Below, one piece after another: positions 32,415 to 42,625 of a stretch of DNA of 64,000 nucleotides; position 1 is the first letter of the stretch; the number at the start of each line of letters is the position of its first letter. Where the stretch lies: positions 124,001 to 188,000 of the forward strand of contig SAXG01000075.1 of the NCBI GenBank assembly GCA_012932865.1, in the 5' to 3' direction. The notes under the pieces are model-generated. The model did not search any database and had not been told where the DNA came from. It saw only the letters and a program-made list of their open reading frames with translations. The DNA is from Amylostereum areolatum. Lineage: Eukaryota > Basidiomycota > Agaricomycetes > Russulales > Stereaceae. Both the position numbers and the translations under genes were made by a program.

Positions 32415-33400
32415 CAACCAAACCTATCCGAAAGCTCCTTGTAGGTGCTGTAGTGGAGCTTTGGGGGTGTTTCGCTGGAGTCCTCGGCTTCTTCCTTCTT
32501 GTCCTCGTCGGCAAAGAGCTCCATGCGGTGGTGCATGGCCCAGGAGTTCGCCGTGTCTCCCTCCATCAGGCTGAGGAGGAGCATCATCTTGGCATCATCT
32601 GTAGTGTAAACATCTTTGTTAACATGAAGGAACATGCGGAGCTCTAGGGCGAATCAGAGGGTGTCGCGTCTGTCGCCCTTGAAGGGCTTCGGCTTGGGGC
32701 CGAGCTCGCGCTTGGAGGTGGTCGAGGGTTTGGTTTCTTCGTCGGGCATTTTGTCAGTGGGAAGGGCGATGTTGAGGGATCGGGTAAAGGCTGCTTCTTG
32801 TTGGCGTCGGAGTTTCTTACAATGTTCTTCAGCTTCGTCAAGCTCGATTTGGACTTCACGCGCGACTTGGAAGTCGAGGGGTGTGACGAGTTCCTGGTTG
32901 TGTCTCCAAAACCAGAGATCCTGAACAGGGTTTGTACTAGAGGGCTGCCACTCAACTACTGTGTGCCCTGGTGTTCCTTGCCAGTTTCATCGATACACAT
33001 ACCACTTCTTGGTGACGTTGTCGAACTTGAATCCTCTGGGGGGGGAAAAGGACAGTGGATCGGCGGGGCGGTAGGGAAGAGGATGCAGGTGGGTCGAGGA
33101 AGGCGGTAAGGACGTCGGTTGCAAGATCAAAGTCTTTGTCTGTGAGATAGTCGCCTCCTTGAAAGTACCAGTCTTGTCTGCTTTCTTCGGGAGGGTTGTG
33201 GGCCCAATGTACCGGTCTCTTGGTGTCTAGGGAGGTGAGGACGGAGTACTCGTATGGACAATAATCACGGAAGATACCCGGGGGAAATGCGGGGGTGGGG
33301 GGACGGATGAAGGTTTGGGAAGCAATGGTTCTAGAAGAAGTCGTCCACGATGGGGCGATGACCAAGGAGTTTCTGGGTGAGGTAGCCGGCTTTTACTGCC
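32415..33400 (-). pseudogene. Element D Gag, decayed and truncated
   Basis: From high to low coordinates the frames read IFRDYCPYEYSVLTSLDTKR, HNQELVTPLDFQVAREVQ, IALPTDKMPDEETKPSTTSK, GPKPKPFKGDRRDTL, then MFLHVNKDVYTTDDAKMMLL and MEGDTANSWAMHHRMELFAD. This closely parallels element B gag. Frames shift several times and the core ends at the junction with B. Confidence 0.7.
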
Positions 33401-33661
33401 TGGTGGATCTTGTGTCCGTGGTGGTGGCGACAAAGGGTCTTACCCTTGATGGTAGGATGGAGAACTGGTGGCGGGGTAGATTCAGGGGTCCAACGATTAA
33501 ACTGGGAGATGGAGGTAAAGCTTGTCTGGAGGATCGGGTTGGGAGCGTTCTGGATGATGTAGGTGTGGTAGGTGGGAGCGTGGAGGGTGAACTCGAGGTG
33601 TTCAAGATCTACGTTGATGCACATAGTGATCCGGGTGTAAAGGGCGAGGACGACCGTACCG

Positions 33662-34838
33662 CAGAGCTCTTCACGAGTATATCTGCGGATATACCCGTAT
33701 CCGTGGGACAGGTACCCATGACGTCCCAGACCACTACCCGCATCCGCACGGGTTTTAGGCATGCGGATACTCGTATCTGCGGATGTTGAAATCCGTGCGG
33801 ATACGGGTATCGTGAGTACTCGTCCGCGCTTACCGAGCTCAGGTACAAACGATCTTACTTACCATTTATGATAATCCTCAATCTACCCTCTTTTCTTTTC
33901 TTTTGCTTTTACTCAGGCTCACATAATATATAGTTCAACATAGAAATATATTCAAGTAGGTAATATATCGTAGTTACTACACGCACAATCACTATGTATG
34001 TAGGGGCTTCAGAAGGGCGTGCCTGGCGCGCAATCGTGCGACGGCTGGGCAGTGGTGGCAGGGGCAGCGGCGACAGAGGCGACGGGGACAGAGGCGACGG
34101 GGGCAGAGGCGACGGGGGCAGAGGCGGCAGAGGTGGCAGAGGCGGCAGGTGGCAAGGACACGCGAGGTGCAGGCGGCTCGAGGGTGTGGGCGTGGGCGGC
34201 TTGAGGGCGCGGGCGGCTCGAGGGTGCGGACGGGGGCGGCTTGAGGGCACGGCCGCGGGCGGCTTGAGCACGTGGGCACGGGCGGCTTGAGCGTGCGCGG
34301 GTGCGGATGGCTTGAGCATGCGCGGGTGCGGATGGCTTGAGCGGGCGCGGGTGCGGACGTTGAGGGGGGAGGAAGGCGGGCGTGGAGGGAGGGCGGGCGG
34401 CGCGTGGGTGTGTGGGCGTGGGCAAGAGTGAGGGCGGGAGCGGCGACGGTGTTGTCACTATGAGTGACAACACCGCCGCCGAAGCAAGGAAGGCGGGCGA
34501 GGAAGGTGGTGGAGGTGGTGGAGGTGGTGGCGGCGACAGCGGCGGACGATGAGGATGAGGATGAGGAAGAAAAGAAAGGTGACAAGTCACCAGAACCCAG
34601 ATATCCCACGGGTCTGATGACGCGGCAACCAATCAGAGTACCCGGACCGGCACACCGGCCGGCCACGGGTATTCAACGGGTACCTTCACAGGTTACCCAT
34701 TGTCCGAAATGGCCTACTCGTACTCTCACGGGTATTTCGGCGATGGATACTCATATCTGCGGATGCCGATACCCGCGGATGCGCCTGACGAGTACTTGAA
34801 TGGGTACTCACGGGTTTTGGTACTCATGAAGAGCTCTG
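33662..34838. mobile_element. hAT-like TIR element, short copy (1,177 bp)
   Basis: Ends CAGAGCTCTTCACGAGTAT and (reverse complement of the right end) CAGAGCTCTTCATGAGTACC. Flanking 8-mers CCGTACCG and CCATACCG are a target duplication with one change. Repeated GCGGATAC/GGGTACC-type motifs lie near both ends, as in subterminal binding sites of hAT elements. The interior is a G-rich minisatellite and AT-rich sequence; no transposase is encoded, so it would need help to move. Confidence 0.8.
34030..34440. repeat. G-rich minisatellite (GGGCGGCTTGAGGGC-like units)
   Basis: Imperfect units with GGGCGGCTTGAG and GACAGAGGCGACGGGG. The proline/alanine-rich minus-strand ORFs across it are compositional. 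The same repeat recurs at 41030-41480 in the long copy of this element. Confidence 0.8.
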
Positions 34839-35120
34839 CCATACCGTGATCCTTATGCCACCTCCACTCAAAGATGCGGAAGTTGAGACCGTGTGCAGTC
34901 CACGGGTCCTTCTTACAGAGGTTCTGGACAGGGACGAGGCAGTTGACGGTGACAGCGTCGGACCAGGGGTAGGGTAGAGGTGCATCATCTTGGGGGGTGA
35001 TTGGTTTACCGTCAAACGGGAGGAAGACTGGTGCATTTGGGAGATCCGTGGTGTAGGAGTTTTAACGTCGTAGAGGCGGCAGGGGTGGATGGGGAGAGAG
35101 GTGCGAGGTAGGCATAGGGG

Positions 35121-35131
35121 TAGACTGTCCA
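35121..35131 (-). promoter_or_regulatory. Self-priming primer-binding site of element D
   Basis: Minus-strand TGGACAGTCTA adjoining the LTR; its complement TAGACTGTCCA lies in the LTR at 35268-35278. Same arrangement as element B. Confidence 0.65.
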
Positions 35132-35133
35132 GG

Positions 35134-35555
35134 TGTCAGAAACACAGTTTATGAGACCGAAGGAACCGCCTAAGTCGTGATGATGGGAGGAGCAAGGGGA
35201 ACAATTGGATTTGAGAGTGCCGAGTCTAGGGTAGTGCAACGCCAGCTACAATACCATAGGACGAGATGGACAGTCTAAGGAAAAGGGAAAAGAGATACTG
35301 TCCTTATATACAAGTGGGAATGATGATGCTATGTGATGCGATAGTGGTGCAAGCGGGGGGAATAATAAGAAAGAAGTCATGGGGCGGAGGACGGAAGTCC
35401 AGAGCAATGATGTCATAGATAAGGATGTGGAACCCCATTCGGAAGTCCGGACAATGACGTCGTTGGAGCATGTGATGCGAAGGAAAGTCATGTGCCGTGA
35501 TGTGTCACGTGTACAAGGTCTGCAAACGAAGAGAGAAATGGAGTGATCCGTGACA
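35134..35555 (-). repeat. 5' LTR of element D
   Basis: 422 bp; reads TGTCACGGATCACTCC to TGACA on the minus strand and aligns throughout with the element B LTRs. Confidence 0.85.
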
Positions 35556-35614
35556 ATGCCTGAGTCTGATTCTGAGCTGGAGTCGGAACCGTTGAGTCCA
35601 AACGAGGGAATTGT

Positions 35615-35992
35615 TTATAAGTGTGTGAGGTCGATGACCTCTGGCTCTGGTGTGGGATCGGGGGTGTTGCCTAGTGTAAGGAGGTGGTGGATGTGTCGAG
35701 TGTCAACTGGTATTTTCTTGTTGGGTGCGTAGAAGGATTTTGGGGGTTGCTCGAGTCTGTAGCGGTAGGTGACGTATGGGTGGAAGTGGACGTAGCGGCT
35801 TCCGGTTCCTTGTTCTCTTATTTTGAGACAATAGAAATGGACGTCTATGACGGAGTCTTCGAGTTCTTCTATGCTGAGGGCAACCTTCCAATTGTGCCAG
35901 GCCCAAGGGTCTTTAGACTCATTGATGAGGGAGATGATAGTGTCGTCACTGATGGGGATGAATTCTTGTACTTGCAAGCGCCAATCTTCCAT
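35615..35992 (-). CDS. A' leader ORF (125 aa)
   Basis: Starts MEDWRLQVQEFIPISDD and ends VIDLTHL-TAA; same length as, and almost the same sequence as, the ORF at 20094-20471. Conservation of the open frame in two copies supports it as a real element protein. Function unknown. Confidence 0.55.
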   Translation of the reverse strand: MEDWRLQVQEFIPISDDTIISLINESKDPWAWHNWKVALSIEELEDSVIDVHFYCLKIREQGTGSRYVHFHPYVTYRYRLEQPPKSFYAPNKKIPVDTRHIHHLLTLGNTPDPTPEPEVIDLTHL

Positions 35993-36464
35993 GCACGAGC
36001 CCACAGCCAAAATGGTTGCTCTGTACAGCAAGGGAAGATTTTGTCAAGGGAAGGTGGTTCTGTTACGAGATCGCAAGATGGTCTGCCTCAGTCTTCTCAA
36101 CCTGTTGGCTGTCTCTTTGTCTAGGGGACATGAGCCCAAAGACTTCCTAAACTGCTTTCCTTTTGCCACTTTTACTTGTTTCCTACACCAAAGGTGCACC
36201 TTCTACTATCACCTCTGAGCTTTCAACTCCTGGTGTTGGAGAGTCTCGAGTAGGTGTAATGTTTTGGGGAAAACATCAAGCTGGCACCGGTATACGTGCA
36301 CACGACCACAACGTCAGGGTAACCAGTTGCGTGCTCTGGGGGCAATGGTCTAGGGCGGCACAAGGGAAGAACAAAGTCAGTACCAGACAGGTACTACTAC
36401 TACTACGCTACAGTACGTAGGGACAGTCGTAGGGTGGTGCAAGAGTAAACAGATCTTGAGCTTA

Positions 36465-36869
36465 TGTCAGCAATGACTAGTGCGACCACACCAAGTTACG
36501 ACACAGCTGACTAGAAGATGAGGATGACAGAGGGGAGCCGATCAGACATGGTGACAGACAAGGGAAAGCAAGCAAAGTCGGTAGAATTGACTAGCTCAAG
36601 ATAAGGAATATGTATAGTGAGAGCGAGTCTTATATACACAAGAGGAGAGAGACTTAGGTAAGCAACCAATACACGGTGATCAGTAAGCAGACCTAGTATA
36701 AGTAAGCAGTCGTATGTAAAAGAGCATAGCATAAGTCAATATTGTACAGCATGAGTCTAGAGAAAGGAGTCAGACCCAGGCCGAGATGAGTCACGTGGGT
36801 CCGGGCGGGATATAGATGGTCCGGGTCCGGGCTGAAGCGGAGCCGGACTGGTGATAAGTTGATAAGTCT
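36465..36869 (-). repeat. LTR of A' (truncated at its start)
   Basis: Aligns with 19098-19625 minus the tRNA-like insertion. TATA box TATATAAG on the minus strand; ends TGACA at 36465, followed by the self-priming site (36453-36464). Confidence 0.75.
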
Positions 36870-36897
36870 TCACTGACTTGGATAAGTCTGTTCAACA
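36870..36897 (+). repeat. 28-bp LTR end identical to the solo-LTR terminus
   Basis: TCACTGACTTGGATAAGTCT plus GTTCAACA, identical to 48950-48977. It marks a second, almost wholly deleted insertion of that LTR family at the A' border. Confidence 0.8.
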
Positions 36898-37625
36898 GTC
36901 TCGCTGGCGGAAGCTGGTGCTTGAGGAAGAGACCAGATGTCCCTAAGAAGCTCGAAGGCAAGTGGGACATCCTGCTTGTCTTCGGGATTCAGGAGACATT
37001 TGACATAGATTGCAGAATGGCCAGCATCTTGCAGATAATGTCTGATAATGGCCCGCGTGTTTAGAACATCGCAAACAAGGACACCCTTCTTGCGTATGAG
37101 GGCATTGCGGACTCTCTTGAAAGAGACATGCTTGTAGTCCTTGTCTGGGGTTAGGTCATCGTCACCGACCCAGAAGTCTATTAGGTCGAGATGGGAGAGA
37201 AGGTTGTAGATGGGGGATGTCGGCTGGAGTTTGTGCTTGAACATGAGTATAACAAGTGCCTTTCCATATCACACTTCACCATTGGATGCTATGGACATGA
37301 TTCGGAGATGGGTAGAGCATTTTTTATTGTTCAATGCATCTAGTCCTCACTGAATGAGCTCTGCATGGTCCTCGGCAGACTCGTGCTTGCAGCTGCCTGA
37401 AATCAAAATTGGACATGCACTATATAGTCAAGCTTCATGTGTCAGTACACCAATGGCGCCGACGGTTGCCTGAGAATTGATGTCAACAATGAGTGCTTCA
37501 AAAACGAAATGAGAAACAACAATCCACCTCGGTTGCAAGATGCACCGTTCCTTCATCCAGCTTGTCCACCAACTCATCTATATTCTCTATACTCAAGAAC
37601 TCAGCACCCTTCCCGTGCTCTCGAC
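36898..37625 (-). pseudogene. Decayed transposon-like giant gene, C-terminal piece
   Basis: Minus-strand frames read LSIENIDELVDKLDEGTVHL, an intron, ATVGAIGVLTHEA, TGA, LYSACPILISGSCKHESAED, TGA, LDALNNKKCSTHLRIMSIAS, TGA, MFKHKLQPTSPIYNLLSHLD, VGDDDLTPDKDYKHV, LLNPEDKQDVPLAFELLRDI and WSLPQ. This order matches a large multicopy agaricomycete protein family (VGDDDLT.DKD.KHVFKR, NPDDKQDV..A.DLL) of unknown function and transposon-like distribution. All three stops (37428-37430, 37347-37349, 37269-37271 on the plus coordinates) fit former CGA codons. Cut at 36897 by LTR sequence. Confidence 0.7.
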
Positions 37626-38099
37626 CAGAGCTCTTCACGAGTATATCCGCAGATATACCCATATCTATGGGACAGGTACCCGTGACGTCCCAGACCACTA
37701 TCCACATCTGCACGGGTTTTAGGCATGCGGATACTCATATCCGCAGATGTTGAAACCTGTGCGGATATGGGTATTGTGAGTACTCATCTGCACTCACCGA
37801 GCTCAGGTACAAATGATCTTACTTACCATTTATGGTAATCCTCAATCTACCCTCTTTTCTTTTCTTTTCCTTTTACTCAGGCTCACATAATATGTAGTTC
37901 AACATAGAAATAGATTTAAGTAGGTAATATATCGTAGCTACTACATGCACAATCACTATGTATGTAGGGGCTTCAGAAGGGTGTGCCTGGCATGTGATCG
38001 TGCGATGGCTGGGCGGTGGCAGCAGGGGCAGCAGTGACATAGGCAACAGGGGCAGAGGCGGCAGCGGCGGCAGAGGCGGCGAATTGGCATGATAGAAGG

Positions 38100-39400
38100 A
38101 GGATGGGGAAAGAAGGGGGGCATGCAGGTGCACAGCTTGAGAGCACGGGTGCGGGCGCGGGCATCAAGGGCGAGGGCGCGGTGTCAGGTGAAAAGATGGT
38201 TCTTTCACTTTCAGGCTTGCCAGGTTTTCCTCTTTCCCAGGCTTACCTGTTTGTTCGGGGATTATGGAGTTTACTTGACTTGAGGGGACGTTAGGCGAAT
38301 TCTCCAGCTTGATGACGATGTACCGTAAACGTGACCGATGAGGGGTGTATCAAACTAGCTTGGTGTCTAATTCTGATACAAAGACCATAGATGTGCGATG
38401 CGTGTAACCGATGAGATGTGGGGGACCTAATAAAGATATACGAGGATGATGGGTAAACTGATGAGAGGATGGGTGGACAGACAAGACAACAGGTAAACAG
38501 ATGGGGGTCCTATATGATTCCGTGTGAATCAGATAGGCACAACAGGTGCAGAACAGATATACATAGAACTAACTTAGATGAGGACCTTGCTTCAAATGCT
38601 AAGAAATCACTGCTGATTTAATATAACTTTGAACGGACAGGGTGACTACTGTAAATACATGAAAAGCTACTCTATATATACTACTCTGCTACGAGGCTGT
38701 GTACTCAGGAAAATGGCTGAAGGATCGCCTCTGTGCCTACTTACTCGTGCTATGCGGCTGACTGATAAGATGACTGAGTAGATGATGAAGCCATGACTGA
38801 GCATTTGACTCACAGTGCTGAGGTCAAATGCATAGGTTATGGGTTGTTTTACGAAGAGATGGGTAGGATCCTGTGGATGGATTAGACCAGGGAGATCTAG
38901 CCTAATCTGTTGATGGATTTACCCCCGGGTTCGATCTGATCTTCTTGTTTGATTGCTCTGATTGCCTTGTTGATCCTCTGATCAGCTTGAGGTGCCGGAT
39001 CACGATCACCAGGTACACCGGTTCAGGCCACTGCTCGGGCCGTCGGAACGGAGTAAGGAGATCATGATTATTTCGACGAGACATGACAAGGAGTATGAGG
39101 GGGGGGGCAAAAGCACGAGAGCACGAGAGCACGCTACCAGAGGGATGTACAACCGCACACAGGGCGGTAAACGGGACACAGCGGGGGGGAACGTACGATA
39201 TGGGAACAAAATATGGGGGGGATAAACACGAGAGCCAACACACCACATGACAACAGGGTAATTGTACACACGGAACGACAAGTAGATGAATATGAAAAGG
39301 GACTGGGCAAATGACAACCAACCACAGGAAGCGAGTACGTCGAGCAAACACGGGGAGACACTCTGTGATAAAAGGAAGGAGTAGGTGTTTGGGGAAGGAG
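38100..39400. other. Non-coding part of the long hAT-like copy
   Basis: No convincing ORF. G-rich tracts near 39090-39110 and 39182-39225 and GAGCACGAGAGCACG repeats near 39113-39131 are the only structure seen. Confidence 0.45.
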
Positions 39401-39420
39401 GGACGAACTTACCCTCTTGC

Positions 39421-40754
39421 CTACTCGCCTACACAATAGAAGACACCTTCGTACTCTCCGCACTCCCATCCCTTAGCCAGCAGGCTCGCCGCCTCCATGG
39501 TGAAGGGCACCTGGTGGACATTGCGCAACCCTGCGCGGGCATGGGCACGGGAGGCCTTTGCACCGGTTGGCACGAATATGCCGCAGCCAACCCGTTCGAG
39601 CAAGGGCTGCTCGTGGTTGCGGTCCAACAGCTTCTTGGTGAAGCCGCATCCGAAGAAAGTGTTCTCACCGGGCGCAGTGAGGTGATGCAGGACAAAGTCC
39701 TCATTGGCCTTGAGGAGCTTGCGGATCTTGTCCGCAACGGAGGATGGAGGGGGGCCGTTCGTTCCAGGGGTATTGAGGGCCCACTGGAAGTCAGCAGCGA
39801 GGTCAAGCGAGTTGCTCAGGAGGTGCTTGGGCTTGAGCATGGTCCAGCTGACATGGATGGCGATGAAGACAAGGCCATTAGAGACTCTGTGGTTCTTGAG
39901 CCGCCCTGCAAACAATGCCATGTCCTCGTTGCGTCCAACGTATTCTTCAGCCACAGCGTACAGGCGGAAACCCGTCAGATCTACCCCCTCCACAACCTCT
40001 CCTACCCACATTGGTGCCGCAACTCCACGCACGATCTATATGCCTTGCACAATTGAGGGTCCTTGTTGATGGCCGTTGTTCAGGCCCGTGTTCACATGCA
40101 TCCAGCTGTTGTGGGACGTGCCTCGTTTGACGAGCATACCGAGGCGTCGGTGACGCCATACGGAGTTGGGGTCACGGTTGCCAGGGCTGCCAAGGGAGAG
40201 ACAGGGGAGGCATTCAGGTGGACGAAGTATTCGTGGGTCAGCACCCCTCCGTGTGGAAAAATTAGGTCATGCCCCGGGGCTATGTCGAGGCGCGCACGCA
40301 GGTTGATTGTCATGGCGTGAGCAGGGTAATCATAGCGGGGGCAGCCTCCGAGGTATGCAGGAACGGTAGCATGTCGCACGGCACATGGAGAGGGGTCCTG
40401 GTTGATTTCCCAAGAGGTTGCAGGTGGAGATGCGGGGCCATAGTAGGTGGAAAAGGGAATGGGTGGGTCGACCTGGATGGTGGGCATGGGAGGTGCAAAC
40501 TTTGGTGGGTCAACACATCGTCCAATGATGATGGTGTTGCTTAAAGATTCCGGGCTGGAGGAACAACGGGCCTTCTCTTCGATGGAACTGTATAAGGTGT
40601 CGGAAGCGCTGATGGGTGAGGGTGAAGGAGGAGGTGCCGGAGCCTGAGGGGGGAACGAGGTGGTGGTGTCAATGCGAGGTGGAACCATGAGGAAGTGGTC
40701 ATTGATGTCAGGGGCGGACAGGGGAACAGCGAGATCCATGACGGGAGGATTCAT
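39421..40754 (-). pseudogene. Unknown-family protein, copy beta, inside the hAT-like element
   Basis: From ATG 40754 (MNPPVMDLAVPLS; the frame is open further up to 41003) the N half reads LRARLDIAPGHDLIFPHGG. After a frame change near 40150 come LGMLVKRGTSHNSWMHVN, TGLNNG, PSIVQGI, TAG, IVRGVAAPMW, GFRLYAVAEEYVGRNEDMAL, VFIAIHVSWTMLKPKHL, LDLAADFQWALN, SVADKIRKLLKAN, VLHHL and a tail to TAG at 39423-39421. It parallels the intact ORF at 55584-56720 block by block; the TAG falls where that protein has Trp. So it is a damaged second member of one unrecognised family, carried within a transposon. Confidence 0.6.
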
Positions 40755-41029
40755 GGGGTACTGGGCGAACACTGTTGGTCCTGCTCGCTTGCCTGAGCTT
40801 AAGTTAAGCGGCGGGCAGGACCCCGGATACTTCGCTTTTTCCTTGATCTGGCCAGCGTGTACGTACGGGCGCTCAGGTTCTGCTCTCACCTTAATGTGGC
40901 ACTTCTGTAGGTGATGCCTTTCCCTTCTTCTGCTTGTCCAGAATCTTCCTCCAGAATCTTCCTTTTTACGTCTCAAACACTTTTGGGGCATGACAGCGGG
41001 CATGCACAGAGGTTAGTGGTGAGGACACG

Positions 41030-41480
41030 CGAGGTGCGGGCAGCTCGAGGGCGTGGGCATGGGTGGCTTGAGGGCGCGGACACGGGCGGCTTGAGGGTGC
41101 GGATGCAGGCAGCTTGAGGGTGCAGACACGGGCGGCTTGAGGGCGTGGACGCAGGCAGCTCGAGGGCGCAGACACGGGTGGCTTGAGGGTGCACGGCCAT
41201 GGTCATTGAGGGCGTGGGCGTGGAGGGCTCGAGGGCATGGAAGGCTTGAGGGCGTGGAGAGCTTGAGGGTTCGGGCGTGGGGGGCTCAAGGGCGTGGGCG
41301 TGAAGGGCTCGATGGGGCGTGGCCGCGGACGCAGGCGGCTTGAGCGCATAGGCGTGGATGGCTTGAGCATGCGCGGGTGCGGACGGCTTGAGTGGGCGCG
41401 GGCGTGGACGTTGAGGGGGGAGGAAGGCGGGCGTGGAGGGAGGGCGGGCGGCACGTGGGTGAGTGGGCGTGGGCGAGAGT
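41030..41480. repeat. G-rich minisatellite in the long hAT-like copy
   Basis: Imperfect units of GGGCGTGGGCGTGG and CGGCTTGAGGGC; counterpart of 34030-34440. Confidence 0.8.
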
Positions 41481-41897
41481 GAGGGCGGGAGTGGCGACAG
41501 TGTCGTCACTATGAGTGACAACGCCGCCGCCGAAGCAAGGAAGGCGGGCGAGGAAGGTGGTGGAGGTGGTAGAGGCGGTGGCGGCAACGGCGGCAGACAA
41601 TGAGGATGAGGAGGAGGAAGAAAAGAAAGGTGACGAGTCACCAGAACCCAGATATCCCACGGGTCTGATGACACAGCAACCAATCAGAGTACCTAGACCA
41701 GCACACCGGCTGGCCATGGGTATTCAACGGGTACCTTCACGGGTTACCCGTTGTCCGAAATGGCCTACTCGTACTCTCACGGGTATTTTGGCGACGGATA
41801 CTCATATCCGCGGATGCCGATACCCGTGGATGTGCCTGACGAGTACTTGAATGGGTACTCACGGGTTTTGGTACTCATGAAGAGCTCTGCTCTCGAC

Positions 41898-42110
41898 AGA
41901 CTCCAAGGATCTTGTTTGTCTTGTCATCCCACCGCGGCCTCTTCTCTTCCACAATCTCGTCAAGTTGGTACACAGTGTGTCACGGATGGTTCAGGAGCAG
42001 TGTTCCATTGTATACACTGGCAAAAACGGCGTCAATATTCTTCTCCATTTTGACAACTGTTGGCATTGAAGGCAAAGGTGTTAGGAGAGGAGTGGTGGTG
42101 CGGTTACTGT
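41898..42110 (-). pseudogene. Giant gene, central piece between hAT-like and PIF elements
   Basis: Minus-strand reading: TPLPSMPTVVKMEKNIDAVF, YNGTLLLNHP, TGA, HTVYQLDEIVEEKRPRWDDK, TNKILGVCREHGKGAEF, running straight into LSIEN at 37625 once the hAT-like element is skipped. The DEI..EKR.RWDD..NKILG.CREHG block is the hallmark of this multicopy family. The TGA again fits CGA-to-TGA. Confidence 0.7.
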
Positions 42111-42119
42111 TAAGGACGG

Positions 42120-42600
42120 TCTTTATCATGTGACAAGCGGCTCAGGCTACAGTACTCTTTGCGTGAGAAGTGGGATCAGGTGATCCAGACGTCTCGGTTT
42201 ATACGAAGGTTAAGGTCGGTAAGCGAAGCAGTAAGTCTTCACGAAGACTTAGGCAAGCTTTCGACTTAGTTTGTGTTAGATTCTCTTTAGTAGTCTTAAG
42301 AGGAGGTTCTAGTTAGAACAGTCCTGTATTTACAAAGAGAACGAGCTGGGGAATGGATGACTTCCCGTAGCCTCGCAACAATATTTTGTTCTAGTTATAC
42401 ATGTTTGAAATTGAACCCTGATCTCAAATCTCAACTATTTTATGCCATTGAGTAAACCGTAGCCCTTCCAACATATTTTACACTTGAGGAGCAAAGGCTT
42501 TCCGATAAGTTGGCCTGAGTTCGGTGCTTGCCGGCCACTGTCGCGGGAAACAGGGCACTGAGTACTGAGTCTCTTCGCTGTCTCGAGTTGTTTGCCACCA
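42120..42600. other. Left flank of the PIF/Harbinger-like element
   Basis: No gene. TAAGTCTTCACGAAGACTTA (42231-42250) is a small perfect hairpin. GATGACTTCCCGTAGCCT near 42357 pairs with a right-end motif at about 46777. Confidence 0.45.
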
Positions 42601-42625
42601 CGCAAACACAAATCCTACCTCTGCA

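Larger units (their letters stand above)
33400..35120 (-). pseudogene. Element D leader ORF, split by TIR element
   Basis: Pieces on both sides of 33662-34838: LNFRIFEWRWHKDHG on the right side, then VVLALYTRITMCINVDLEHL, FTLHAPTYHTYIIQN and KLLGHRPIVDDFF on the left side. These match the element B leader ORF in order. Confidence 0.6.
32415..35555 (-). mobile_element. Truncated inverted B-family element D
   Basis: Minus-strand LTR (35134-35555), self-priming site, leader ORF and gag, cut in the gag core at LHYSTYKELSDRFG where the element B LTR ends. Pol and 3' LTR are missing. The leader ORF is split by the TIR element 33662-34838. On its LTR side it enters the leader region of the A-type copy at 35556. 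Confidence 0.8.
35556..36869 (-). mobile_element. Inverted, truncated A-type Gypsy element (A')
   Basis: Reverse-complement match to 19098-20530 of element A: LTR, self-priming site, leader and first ORF. It ends where element D begins (35555) and, on the LTR side, against 28 bp identical to the end of the solo LTR at 48506-48977. Confidence 0.8.
37626..41889. mobile_element. hAT-like TIR element, long copy (4,264 bp)
   Basis: Same terminal inverted repeats as 33662-34838 (CAGAGCTCTTCACGAGTAT and its partner). Flanked by a perfect 8-bp duplication CTCTCGAC (37618-37625 and 41890-41897), which fits the hAT nTnnnnAn pattern. The outer ~450 and ~850 bp match the short copy; the centre (about 38080-41020) is extra and carries the unknown gene at 39421-40754. 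No hAT transposase is recognised. Confidence 0.8.

Noticed and set aside
34009..34666. Proline/alanine-rich minus-strand ORFs (~220 codons)
   Set aside because: Same behaviour in three frames, caused by the G-rich minisatellite inside the short TIR element.
36465..36897. Taking TGTTGAACAG (minus, 36897) as the start of the A' LTR
   Set aside because: Element A lacks this stretch, and the 28 bp match the end of an unrelated solo LTR at 48950-48977 instead.
40973..41717. Proline-rich minus-strand ORFs in the long hAT-like copy
   Set aside because: Counterpart of the minisatellite ORFs at 34009-34666; compositional only.
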